A model generated the notes under the pieces. That model had not been told where the DNA came from. It did no database searches and saw nothing but the letters and a program-made list of their open reading frames with translations. 64,000 nt of DNA, taken from contig JAKUCV010004434.1 of the NCBI GenBank assembly GCA_028386065.3, positions 154,966-218,965 of the forward strand. The letters run 5' to 3'. Source of the stretch: Turnera subulata (lineage: Eukaryota; Streptophyta; Magnoliopsida; Malpighiales; Passifloraceae). Of the stretch, positions 1 through 10,965 are shown piece after piece. The number at the start of each line of letters is the position of its first letter. The stretch's first letter is position 1. The position numbers and the translations under genes are program-made.

Positions 1-13
1 AGCATACCGATTA

Positions 14-3000
14 TGAAACACCCCGACCCAAATTTACCCAATACACAGTATTTACTGAACAACAGTGCCGACACGTGGCACAAACAGTAAATACAACAGA
101 ATAATCCGGCCCAACGGCCCAAAGATAATATCAATTACCCGATTTCGGGTGTAATAACAATTATAGCACAGCGGAAGCAATTTTTTTAGAATCACAGCTA
201 AAGCATGAATTGACTCGATGCAAAACTACGGATCCAGATCCGTCGGAGGAGATGCCGCAGCCTGCCATGACGCATACCTGCATAGAGAACAATGAAGCCT
301 GCCGATGGGGCAGGTGAGGGGTGAGATTCTCCATAATCTCACCGACACATAACCTATGATGAATAACATAGCATGTACTTAACAGTTAAGAGCACAACAA
401 TACGGCATACAAGTGGTACAGAACTCCGAACTAATACAGTCACAAAGAACAATGCGGACTATGCAAATGTCCACCCCATCGACTATGCAATGCACTGACA
501 ACCTAATACTGACTGTACCATACACTAGTGCCCGACCAGGACACTTTAACTCAACTATATGTTGGGTAACCGACCCAATCTCAACAGACTATACAACACA
601 CACACTAGTCTTGACAGACTATACTCAACAAAGGTTCCTCATTGTATGATAACATACTGATACTGTGCTTACCGATCATCTAACCCGGTACCAAAACAAA
701 CTCAAATCACGTGAGCCTCGCTCACCGGGTAGCCGGCAACCTGCACGGACCATACCCAACCAATATCACAAACCGGTCCCCGGGTAGAATCACAACACAA
801 CACGGTAACAGCAGTCACCACAACAACTCGTAACCACTACAACAACAATTCTTATTAATCCCGATCTCTGGGTATTGACATACCCTTAGAAATAACAATC
901 AACCAACCGTCGACCACAGCTGACAACCAACATATATCATTATCCTATCAAAGATGACAAGTGATACTTACCCGACAATTATCAAAAGAACCGACAATAA
1001 ACAAAGGACAACTGGCAACCGATGCCAGCAACAATAGACTACACAAGACCAACGACAACAACAACACCCGCGAACCAGCAACCTATGCCGATCACGGTCA
1101 ACCGACTATACTGACAACCTTCCAAGGTACGATCATGCGACAACATGCATATGAACATAACACATCACAGCCCAACAAAGCAAAAACACATTTCAATCAA
1201 AGCTGAGCCAAGGCCAAAAGAATGCTTAATTACTTCTATTACCAATTTTATCTTCCGGGCCCTGTCACTGGACAAGCTAGGGGTCAGACCTGGATATCAA
1301 CATATTTCGGGTGCCAGACCAAAATCAAGAGAGCCCAGGGATCGACATCCCAAAAATACGAACCCAGGGATAGACATCCCAAAATAGTAACCCAGGGATA
1401 GACATCCCAAATAAATCAACGGGATAGACATCCCAAGCATAGACATGCTTCCACAAGAACCCAGGTCAAGGCCACCACAAAACAGTCTTTACCCATCGAG
1501 TCAGACCACTACTTCCCAAGTGACATTAAAGTCGTCCACACAATTTCCAATTATCCAATTTCCATTTCCAATATCCATTATCAATTTTCCATGGTCATTA
1601 GTCCAACAACAATCTCAACACAATAATCACATAATCAATATCACAGTTCAGCAATCTCGACAGCAATAATCACGGCAGTCAAATATCCAACAGTGAATAT
1701 CTCAGCAGTTCAATCAACAACAAAGCACACATAGTATTGCGGCACATATCAAAGGAAATCTACTCTCACAACAAATATCAGCAGATATCACAAAGTTAAC
1801 AACAGTAATAACCATAAGATGCAATGGAACCTATGTAGTTCCAAGACCAACCATCCCGGCTATCACGGGTGGAATGACGTATATGCAACCTCACCTGATA
1901 CTCCTCGGAAGCTGGTATCCGGTTAAGCCTTGATATTCCTATAATATAACAACAAAAATCACTTATAATGCACAAACAAGATGATTATGCATGATGCCGG
2001 TTAAGAGTTATTAGGCGGCTTATCAGTTCATTTTATTATTTCCATAGTTCTCTTATTCATTTCTGTGGAGGTTATTGATAATTTATTTCCCATCTGATAT
2101 ACCAATCATATCCAACATAAGTCCAAAACCAAAACCGAGCGGCCAAGCCGACATCTCGGCCCTTAGGCTGCTGCTTATGACAAGGAAGCATATATACACG
2201 TACACTTGTAGGTAATGTATATTTAAGAAAATATATTTGTAAATAAATCTAGTCACGACCCGTTAAATACTCATAGTCCATATGATGTAAATAATATTAT
2301 TCCCGATCAAATACTAAATACTTATATGTTTTATATACAATAATTATGTAATAATGGAAACGATAAATACGTCAAAATATTATTTAAATAGTATATCCTA
2401 TAATAACTCGTTTAATGGAAATTATTTCCAACGGTATGAAATTAACGTAACCAATATATAGCATAAAATATTTATGCGAATTTATTTATAATTAAATATC
2501 TACATATATAATCATAAGTACATGTATACATAAAACTATAAGTGTTTAAGTAAGGATATAGTCTAACAATATATAAGCCGGTGAGAATAGCTGCAATACA
2601 TTATACGATATATTCATATACTTATAATAGATTAATAATTAAGATAAGGTAATGTCCAATATTATTTTTACCTAAAAGAAATATAAATAACGTCATAAAA
2701 GTATAACTATATATATAACCGATACTATTTTAGTTATTAAAAGTAAATGTAATAGAGTAATTATATATGCTTAAGCCTTTTATCTTAATTAGCCCGAGTA
2801 AAGCATAAATTCGATAAACCGGAGCGAATAATACCATGGACCTTCTATTGTAGCCCACTCGAAAAAAAAACAAATTAAAAGCATAAACAAAAGGCATAAA
2901 TGAAATCAAAGCATTAATCACAAAATTAATATTAGATAAATTAAATTAAACGTTCACTTATTAACGTCGTTATAAAAGTCCGAGTCCGTTAATGTTCGTG

Positions 3001-4645
3001 AAATGCCCAAAGAGTCCGATAATTACCCAAAAACTCGATCTCGGGTTCATCGGAAAATACCTGAGACCTCGCCGGAAAATCACCCGAGACACCGGATTCT
3101 CGCCGGATTCCGGCAAGTACTGTTCGCAGCAGTAATCCACGCAAAGGGAGCTCCTCAGCTACTGTTCACGGCAGCAGCTCTTCAGCCATTAAAGCTCCAG
3201 CACCGTGCCACCACGCCCATATTCCGAGCACCAATACCGTCACCATCCCCACGGCCGTTTTTCGGTGGCCGGAATTCCACCAAACAACCATATCCACTAA
3301 CCAAAACACCAACACCCAAGTCCACAACAACTTCGTCAGCGGCATCATCACCTCCACTAACGGCAGAACCTAACAAAGGCAGTCAACCTACCCACCCAAT
3401 ACACGGCCAACACAGAAACCTAAACCCCCAAATCCAAAAACACAAACCAAAAATCAAATTTCAGGAACCCACAATAATTAATTGAATCCCAATTAACTAC
3501 AACCCCAGAGGAAGCGAGGAGAAGAGAGGGGAAGGCGCAGCCGGAGACTTACCCAGTCTTGGCGGCGGCGACGTCGGTTCGGGGAGGAGGACAGAGGCGG
3601 TGGCGCGTGACGCACGAGGGAGAGAAGGGGTGCAACGGCGGGGGTTTGAGCTCCTCGTCTGGTTGGCGGCGCGACTGGTGGAAGGAGAGAAACGGCGGCG
3701 ACTGGCAGAGGAGAGGGAGAGCGAGAGGACTGGAGGTCGTCGGCGTCTGTAATGAGGAGGAGGGCTGGGAGGAGAGGAAGGGAGAGATGGTGCGATGGTG
3801 ATGTGGTGGTGAAGGATGGCGGCGGTCAGGGGTAGTGGTGCCGGCCTCGTCAGCGAAGGGGAGAGGAAGAAGAGGAGTAAAGGAAGGAGGAAGAGGCGTC
3901 GGGTTGGTGGGGAAAAGGGAAGAAGGCAGAAGAGGGAGATGGGGAAGGAAGAGAGAGGGCAATGGTGATGGTGAGGAATCGGTGGAGGAACCGGTGAAGA
4001 GGGGAGAAAATAAAGAAAAGAAAGAAGATGGTGGAAGGTGGGGAGAAAGTGGGGGAAAGATAAGATTTAGAAAAAAGAAGGTGGAGAAGGTGGGTGTGGC
4101 CGGTGGATGAGTGGAGGAGAAAAGGAAGTGGAAAGGAGATAAGAAAAATAAAAAAAAGGGAGAAGAAAAAGAAAAGGAAGAAAAGAAAAGAAAAAGAAAA
4201 ATGAGAAAAGAAAAGAAACGGGAGAGAGGAAGAGTTAGCCCGGGAGAGAGAAACGCGTCGCGGGCATCGGCCGAATTTGTTTGTCCGTCGATGACCAAAA
4301 TATCCTCCGTTCCGACTTTAACCCGTTAAAAGCAAAAGGGTATATCCGTCTTTCCGTCAAATTCCGTCCCGTGTCTGAAAATACAACTTGGGCTCGAAAA
4401 ATCCGACTAATTCTCCTGAGCGTTGCCCAAGTCTCGGAATCGAAAACCGAGGCTCGGTTAACAAAAGACACACTAAAATGTCGTATACTCTAGTGGTCGA
4501 AACGAAGCTCATTTATCCCCGATAAAACTCTCGGAATTAACTCGGGATGGTAGAATGCTCGATTAACCGTGATAAAAATTTATTTACCACAGTAAGAGTT
4601 AAAACAACTCGGTAAAATCACGAAAATTTTACCCGGGTCGTTACA
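14..4645 (-). mobile_element. Large solo-LTR-like element, copy E1
   Basis: A 4632-bp unit reading on the minus strand from TGTAACGACCCGGG (at 4645) to GGGGTGTTTCA (at 14). It has LTR-style TG...CA ends and a perfect 5-bp target duplication GATTA at 9-13 and 4646-4650. No gag, protease, RT, integrase, primer-binding site or second LTR lies between the duplications, so I read it as a solo LTR of a long-LTR Ty3/gypsy family (Ogre/Tat-type LTRs reach this size) or a non-autonomous derivative. The head and tail match the copy at 41474-45550. Inside are a GC- and purine-rich block (about 3540-4260) and a hairpin array (1293-1448). It is inserted into the 3' end of another family member. The superfamily assignment is inference; the unit and its boundaries are seen directly. 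Confidence 0.8.
1293..1448. repeat. Tandem small-hairpin array in LTR copy E1
   Basis: Four near-identical units each carry the inverted repeat GGGAT-NGAC-ATCCC (1338-1351, 1367-1380, 1395-1408, 1421-1434). A fifth unit has a different, still self-complementary stem around the same loop: AAGCAT-AGAC-ATGCTT (1435-1450). Upstream lies ATAT-CAAC-ATAT (1293-1304). Spacing is about 26-29 bp. The array abuts a segment conserved in all copies. Confidence 0.75.
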
Positions 4646-4939
4646 GATTATGTGCATTTATGTGTATATATTATTTTGTGGTATAGGTTTGGATATCGGG
4701 CAGTTTCCCGAGGAGCCGGCGTCGGACCGGTCATTGTTTTCGGAGTTGAGTAATCGGCCAGGGTGAGGATGGATTTCCTTCAATATTGGGCCGATCATGT
4801 TGTTATTGACGTTATTATTTTTAGGCTGTTGAGCCCGAGTTACTATTGTAAACACTGTATGCTGGTCTTGGTTTGGTTGGGTTGTCACAGTTCCGGCACG
4901 TGTTTACTGTGTACGGTAAATACGGGTCGGGGCGTTTCA
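4646..4939 (+). mobile_element. 3' end of a second LTR copy (B), host of E1
   Basis: Bases 1-13 and 4646-4939 are the two sides of the insertion site of the 14-4645 element. The right side ends in GGGTCGGGGCGTTTCA at 4939. The last ~150 bp match the reverse complement of the element entering at 63613 (shared GGTTGTCACAGTTCCGGCAC and a GGTAAATACGGG tail), so this is a sister subfamily of the same LTR. Its 5' part lies to the left of the window. If it was itself a clean insertion, its target duplication would be TTTGC at 4940-4944 with the partner outside the window. Confidence 0.7.
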
Positions 4940-7900
4940 TTTGCAGGACGCCACCGCACGCAGCAACAACCACCAGCAGCCGACGCCGCCACGATCTACC
5001 GTCGACCGCGCTCTCCACCTTGTGCCTTCGCCTCTTCGTCTCTGCTCGCTGTCGCCACCGCGTGGGTAAGACCCACGACAGCCCCTGCCTTTGTTCCTTT
5101 TTGTTATTTCTTTTCCTCCTTCCTTCAATCCGAACCAGGAACTAATCGGGTCTGGTTGTTGCTTTTGGCTGTTGGCCGGTTGTGATTTGGGTGTCGGTAG
5201 ATGAGTGTGGGTGTGATGGCGCCGATGGGGCTGTTGTGGTTGTGGGTGTTGGTGTTTTGGTTGGTGGATGTGGCTGTGTGGTGGGGTTCTGGTCACCGGA
5301 GCGTAGCAGTAGGAATGGTGGCAGTGTTAGTTGCTGGCTTGATGTTGGTTTCGTATGGTGGGTTGGGTGGTTTGTTCGGTGATGAACAGTAATCGGAACA
5401 GTACCTGCGAGCAGTACCTTGGTCGGAATCCGGCGAGATTCCGATGTCTCGGGAATTTTCTGGCAAACCCGGAACGGATCTTTTTGGGTAAAACCCGAGC
5501 TTGGACCATATGCATCATGTTAACGAACCCGGACCTTAATATGACGATAATTAGATGAACAACTAATTAATTTAGCTAACCTATGCTTTCTGTTTTATGC
5601 TTTGATTATTTAATCATGCTTTTATTTAAGTTATTCTTTATTCATTCAGTTTATGCTTTTGTTAATTTTATGCTCTTAGTTACCTATACTTTTATTTAAT
5701 TTTCCGATTGGGCTATTAAAAAGGCCCATAGTATTTAAATTTCCGTTGTAATTTTATTCACGTTTACCTGGGCTTGAAAAAGGCCCATTGAATTTAATTT
5801 CTGATTTTATTTATTTTAATTGGATTAATTACAATAAAAGGCCATATTGTTTGATTTAATTAAGTCTTTTATTTAATTAATTCGAAGTCATTTTTATTTT
5901 CTCCAATGGACTAAACGCGAGTGAAGGTCCCCTGGACTAAATTTCTTAGTTATGTTTTTAAATGAGTTAAAGATTATTACGTTCTTAATACGTTTAATTA
6001 TGGTTCCCCTGGGCTAAAATGATAATAGGCCCATACCTTATTTTATTTATAAATTTTATTCTTACGTATATATACTATCAATATTTTGGTTGGCTAAATA
6101 ATATTATGCCATAATTTTATTTTGGGTTACAATTATATATCTTTGGCTATACATATGTATAAATAAGTAGCTAATGATTTAGTATACGGATTATAAACAA
6201 TATTGTTTTCAAATTTAACTACGTATTTATAAGTCTTTTATATATAACCCGTATAAAATTTATTTTATGACCTAACTATGTTTTATTAAATTACCTTAAA
6301 TATTATATTGACATAGTAGCGGTAAATATTATTTTGATTATATATCTAAGACTTTATTTTACTAAATGTTATAATATTTCGACCACTAATTCTGTTACCA
6401 CTTACACCCTATTTAAAATTATCGGATATATATATAATTACAAATGTTTACTTATACCGTATCCCGACTATAATAATTTCCTACCGATGACAATGTTTTC
6501 TATTTAACGGTTTTACTAACGGGTATATTATTTATAAATATTATCTACTTCGTATTAAATAAATTACGAGTATTTTACGGGCCATAATTCGTTCTATTTC
6601 CCTCTATATAATTTATACGACGGATTTGCATATACATACTTTCTTGCCATAAGCGACCTAAGGGCCGGGATATCGGCTTGGACGCTCGGTTCGGTTTTGA
6701 TTTAAATCAAGTATGTTTTGGTATATTGGCTGGATATACTTAATCAGTAATTGCCACCAAGTCGGATGAACTGTTTGGTAATAAGATAAATATGGAGATA
6801 CTAAAATGGACAGAAAAGCCGTCTAATAAATGTTAAACCAATATCATGCATAATCATCTTGTTGGTGCATTATAAGTAATTGTGTTGCCATATATGTATA
6901 TAGGGACATTAAGGTTTGACTGGATAGCAGTTTCAGAGACACATCAGGTGAGGATATAAACTTATAAACTTCGGTATGTTGCCCGTGATACCCCGGTTGT
7001 TTGTTGATCATAGTTTATATGTTATCTTGCGAACCTGTCATATTATTGCTGGCTACTGTTGTGATTATTGTTATATGCTTGATGACTACTATGGACTAGC
7101 TGTTGTGCTTTGTGATGTTGATATGATTATTGTGTTGTTTGTATGAGATATGTGGTATTTGATCGGTATGAGATGTGGTATTTGATCGGTCAATGGCAGT
7201 GACCCAGTATTATGACGTTGGATTCCCAGAGGAGCTGTGAGGCTGAGAACCTACTCGGGAAAGTGAGTATGATGAATTACTATTGGATAGTGGAATAAGA
7301 AATATTAATAAACAGTGGTAATATCATCTAGACATCTAGGTTGTCACGTGACAGGTATTGGTACGGCCAAATGGTAGTCACCTTGTGATGGTGATATGAT
7401 AGGGAGGACTGCGGGACTCAGTTGATTTGTTATAGGAAGGACTGCGAGACTTCCGCCGAGGACTGCGGGACTCGGTTATTTGTGATATGATTTGTGATAT
7501 TTAGCGGGGAGCACCCTCGGGTTAGCTAACCTGGCTACCAGGCACGACCAATACTTATCATGTGACAGGGGCCCTAATAATAAAATTGGATAGTCAGTCG
7601 CCGATTGACAGTGAGTTTAGAGGACTAGCTTAACGGTGTGATGTCAGTTGTATAGTAAGGTCCGGTATGTTGTCTGATTCCGATGCTATGTTGTGCTTGT
7701 TGTACCTCTATTGTTCTGTGTTGGCTTTGGTGTATATACGGTTGCTTGTATACTGCGGTTTATTTGTTTATCAGTGAGACAGTGGTTGGTCTCACCCCTC
7801 ACACAGTCCTTGCAGGTTAGGTCAGGATTGCATTTTGGCGGCTGCAGTGTACCCTCGGGCAGGACTCGGATCCATTAGCTGCATCGAGCTTTGCATATGT

Positions 7901-8081
7901 TGACATTAAATTAAAAATGCTTCCGCTGTGCTTTTGTGGTTGATGTATCGAGGTCGGGTGATTGTTATTATTTTTGGGCCAATGGGCCGGTTTTCTGTTG
8001 TATTACACAGTTTGTGCCACGTGTCGGCACTGTTGTTCGATAATTACTGTGCATTGGGTAAATAGTAGTCGGGGCGTTTCA
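4940..8081 (+). mobile_element. 3' two-thirds of a third LTR copy (C)
   Basis: This stretch aligns by eye with the 3' three-quarters of the complete copy at 41474-45550. It starts in the GC-rich CDS-like block and passes the GGGTAAG site (5064-5070), the paired TGGGC...GCCCA motifs (5709-6033), the conserved block beginning AAGCGACCTAAGGGCCGG (about 6650), the hairpin array (7402-7475), the CTGCAGTGTACCCTCGGGCAGG block (about 7842) and the terminal GGGGCGTTTCA at 8081. The 5' part is missing because copy B inserted at 4939/4940 and the rest lies off the window. The flank after the end is ATAAG, the expected target duplication. No protein domain is encoded. Confidence 0.75.
7402..7475. repeat. 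Tandem small-hairpin array in LTR copy C
   Basis: Three units share the loop-like core GACTGCG(G/A)GA. Two have perfect but different 5-bp stems: GGAAG...CTTCC (7435-7454) and CCGAG...CTCGG (7456-7475). The first unit (from 7402) is GGGAG...CTCAG, with three paired positions. It occupies the same place in the LTR as the arrays in the other two copies. Confidence 0.7.
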
Positions 8082-8307
8082 ATAAGGATAGCAATAAATA
8101 ATATGAATAGGAAAAAGGTCAAGAGAGACAATTTTTATACAGTATTTTTGGCCTATAATAAATTTCCCCCATTATATTTTGTATTCTTGTAATATTGATT
8201 CCAAATGATAGAACCTAGCTTAGCCCAATCTTTCCGTGCAATATCACATCTTTATTCAAATTCTTTTCTTCATTAGTTAGTGTTGGGAATGAGATAACTA
8301 TAAATAG

Positions 8308-8694
8308 TACTCCCTTGTCCCAGTCAAGGTGTCGTTTTAGAATTTGTACACATGTTAAGGAAATCATTGTTTAAGCTAACTTCTAGAAAAAAAAAAAAAG
8401 ACATCTTGTATAACTAAACTATCCTTAAGAATAGAAAAAATTTGAAGAGAGATATTAAAGGATGATAATTTCAAGAAAAGAATAACATGAGAAAAGTACA
8501 TCTTATATAACTAAACTATCCTTAAGAATATAAAAAATTTGAAGGGAGATATTAAGGGATGATAATTTCAAGAAAAGAATAATATGAGAAAAGTGCATTA
8601 AGCCATTAAATCTATCTTGATTTCTTAGAGCATTAGCTTGAGTAGGGCAATCGTTATATCTTAATGCGCCAGCTTGAGTGGGACGGAGAGAGTA
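8308..8694. mobile_element. Stowaway-like MITE
   Basis: A 387-bp element bounded by TA dinucleotides (8308-8309 and 8693-8694). Its terminal inverted repeats start CTCCCTTGTCCCAGTCAAG on the left and CTCTCTCCGTCCCACTCAAG on the complement of the right end, close to the plant Stowaway (Tc1/mariner-related) CTCCCTCCGT consensus. It has no coding capacity. Internally it carries a 97-bp direct duplication (8401-8497 and 8498-8594), which makes it longer than most Stowaways. Confidence 0.75.
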
Positions 8695-8819
8695 TGACAT
8701 AATCATACTCTTAAATGCACACGCTTTGTTCACGTGCTATGCTAAGTAATCCTAGCAAGAATGTCAAATATTAGTGCCATAAAAATGAAGAAGGTGACAA
8801 TAATTCTTGACTTTTCACT

Positions 8820-9127
8820 CCATCAATTCGCCTAGCACCTCTTGGTTGCACTGGCACCAAAGACCTCAAGCCACCGAGGCCACCCAGGTTCGATCCTGCC
8901 TGGGTGCATGATTTGTGGTATTGGGTAGATTTGGGTTAGGATGGGGTTATTACGTAAATAGATAATTTTGAATCTGTTTCACGCATTTATAGGCTACTTG
9001 AAAATTTTTGAACATGTACCAATTTCTTATGTAAATAGAAAAGCCAATATGGCTGCTGATAGCCTCTCTAAGTTTGCTAAGAAAATTACAGTTAATGAAG
9101 AATATATATTGCTGTTAAAAAAAAATC
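8820..9127 (+). mobile_element. Small retrosequence: tRNA-like head, LINE RNase H tail
   Basis: The head has a pol III A-box-like TGGTTGCACTGG (8843-8854) and a B-box GGTTCGATCC (8887-8896) 32 bp apart, as in tRNA-derived SINEs. The tail (about 8983-9120) is an open frame reading EHVPISYVNRKANMAADSLS, the C-terminal end of the RNase H (RVT_3) domain of plant LINEs. It ends in A9 (9117-9125). A short possible target duplication TTCACT is at 8814-8819 and 9128-9133. It could instead be a LINE 3' remnant beside an unrelated tRNA-like sequence. Confidence 0.45.
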
Positions 9128-9321
9128 TTCACTAACTTAAGATATTTTATTTTTAATGCGTGATTATAATAGGACTAACAATAGAATAATAACATTTCTA
9201 AAAAAATTAGAAACAATAAGATAATAACGGGGTACAAAAACCTCTGTTTTATTATCGACAGAGGACCCAAACATGCCCTTACTCTATTTCCAACCGAAAC
9301 TGATTCCGCCCTAGAAATGAC

Positions 9322-10965
9322 ATGATAAGAAAGAGAACAAACGACCGGAGCACCAACCGCCTGCAACGGTCAAGTCTATGGCAAAACTGCACAAATCTTC
9401 GATCTTTGAAGCAAATCCATGCATCCCTCATCGTCAAAGGGTTCAATTCAAACCAGGCGGCGCTAAGAGAGCTCATATTTGCAAGCGCTATAGCTGTTTC
9501 GGGTACTATAGATTATGCCCACCAACTGTTCGCTCGAATTACGGAACCAGACACATTCATGTGGAACACCATTATGAGAGGCTCGGCTCAAAGCCTAAAC
9601 CCTTTAAAAGCTGTTTCGATCTATACCCAGATGGAGAATCTGGGTGGAAAGCCAGATAAGTTCACTTTTTCGTTCTTGCTTAAAGCTTGTACTAAACTTC
9701 AGTGGAGAAACCAGGGTTGTTGTTTCCATGGGAAGGTTGTAAAACATGGGTTTTATGATAATTCCTTCGTGAGGAATTCACTTATTTATTTCCATGCCAA
9801 TGCTGGGGATTTGGCAGTGGCGAGAGCTGTTTTTGATGGTTTGGAGGAAAGGAGTGTCGTTACTTGGTCTGCTTTGACTGCAGGGTATGCCAGGAGAGGG
9901 GAGTTAGCTGTGGCAAGGCAGCTTTTTGATGAAATGCCTGTCAAAGATTTGGTTTCTTGGAACGTAATGATTACGGCATATGCGAAGGGAGGGGAGATGG
10001 AGCGTGGGAGGGAACTCTTTAAAGAGATGCCCCTAAAGGATGTTGTCACTTGGAATGTTATGATTGCTGGGTATGTACTTGGTGGGGAGCATAAGAAGGC
10101 ATTGGAGATGTTTGAGGAGATGAGGAGTGTGGGAGAGCTTCCGGATGAGGTCACAATGTTAAGTCTTCTGTCAGCTTGTGCTGATTTGGGAGATTTGGAG
10201 GTCGGCAGGAAGGTGCATTGCCTGCTTCTGGAGATGAGTAAGGGGGATTTGAGTGTTTTGCTTGGGAATGCAGTGATAGACATGTATAGTAAGTGCGGGA
10301 GCATTGAGAGGGCACTTGAAGTTTTCATGGGGATGAGAGAGAAAGATGTTTCAACATGGAATTCTGCTATAGGAGGATTGGCTTTCCATGGCCACAACGA
10401 GAGTGCAATAAAATTATTCTCAGAGATGCAGAGGTTGAAAAATATTAGGCCGGATGAGATAACTTTTGTTGGAGTGCTAGTGGCTTGTAGTCATGCCGGA
10501 AATGTCGAAGCAGGGCGCTGTTATTTCAATCTTATGATAGAAAAATATAACATAAAGCCAAATATCAGACACTATGGCTGTATGGTGGATCTATTAGGGC
10601 GAGCAGGGCTATTGGTCGAAGCTTTTGAGTTCATGGACAAAATGAAGATTGAACCTAATGCTATTATTTGGAGAACTCTGCTTGGCGCTTGTAGAGTTCA
10701 TGGAAACATTGAGTTGGGAAAGCGTGCAAATGAGAGACTACTCCAATTGAGGAGAGATCAGAGTGGGGATTATGTGTTACTTTCCAACATATATGCTTCA
10801 GTGGGTGAGTGGGGTGGGGTGGAGAAGGTAAGGAAGTTGATGGATGACAGTGGAGTAAGAAAAGAGCCTGGCTGTAGCCTAATCGATGCAGATGAGAGAG
10901 CTCTCATGCGATTTTTGTTTGATTCGAAGCCTAAGTTACACCCAAGAGACCGTGTCATGGGTTGA
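9322..10965 (+). CDS. PLS-class (E subgroup) pentatricopeptide repeat protein, At5g15300-like
   Basis: A single-exon gene of 547 residues. PPR proteins bind organellar RNA one repeat per base; E-subgroup members commonly serve C-to-U editing. The N-terminus (MIRKRTNDR, LKQIHASLIVKG) is followed by tandem P/L/S motifs with the hallmarks TWNVMIAGYV, DMYSKCGSIERALEVF and GCMVDLLGRAG. The protein ends in an E-type extension (IIWRTLLGACRVHGNIELGK, YVLLSNIYAS) with no DYW deaminase domain. The first Met is chosen because it precedes the conserved MIRK.TNDR start remembered for At5g15300, whose length is about the same. Lack of introns is normal for PPR genes. A strong cleavable targeting peptide is not obvious, so mitochondrion versus plastid is left open. 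Its downstream neighbour, a CASP gene, is convergent. Confidence 0.95.
   Translation: MIRKRTNDRSTNRLQRSSLWQNCTNLRSLKQIHASLIVKGFNSNQAALRELIFASAIAVSGTIDYAHQLFARITEPDTFMWNTIMRGSAQSLNPLKAVSIYTQMENLGGKPDKFTFSFLLKACTKLQWRNQGCCFHGKVVKHGFYDNSFVRNSLIYFHANAGDLAVARAVFDGLEERSVVTWSALTAGYARRGELAVARQLFDEMPVKDLVSWNVMITAYAKGGEMERGRELFKEMPLKDVVTWNVMIAGYVLGGEHKKALEMFEEMRSVGELPDEVTMLSLLSACADLGDLEVGRKVHCLLLEMSKGDLSVLLGNAVIDMYSKCGSIERALEVFMGMREKDVSTWNSAIGGLAFHGHNESAIKLFSEMQRLKNIRPDEITFVGVLVACSHAGNVEAGRCYFNLMIEKYNIKPNIRHYGCMVDLLGRAGLLVEAFEFMDKMKIEPNAIIWRTLLGACRVHGNIELGKRANERLLQLRRDQSGDYVLLSNIYASVGEWGGVEKVRKLMDDSGVRKEPGCSLIDADERALMRFLFDSKPKLHPRDRVMG

Noticed and set aside
1333..1450. CRISPR-like array
   Set aside because: The repeats are short, the spacers are not unique protospacer-sized sequences, and this is plant nuclear DNA inside an LTR unit.
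3549..4298. 249-codon minus-strand ORF
   Set aside because: It is a low-complexity Phe/Leu/Ser/Pro translation of a purine/pyrimidine-rich tract inside the E1 LTR unit. It has no domain and no frame conserved in the E3 copy.
4763..5392. Overlapping ORFs of 60-140 codons
   Set aside because: They span the junction between two different LTR copies at 4939/4940, so they cannot be real genes.
8887..8896. True tRNA gene
   Set aside because: Although a B-box is present, the segment cannot be folded by eye into a cloverleaf with an acceptor stem and anticodon arm. It is better read as a SINE-like head.
9786..10397. 203-codon antisense ORF in the PPR gene
   Set aside because: It is a shadow of the PPR coding strand; repeats and codon bias belong to the plus strand.
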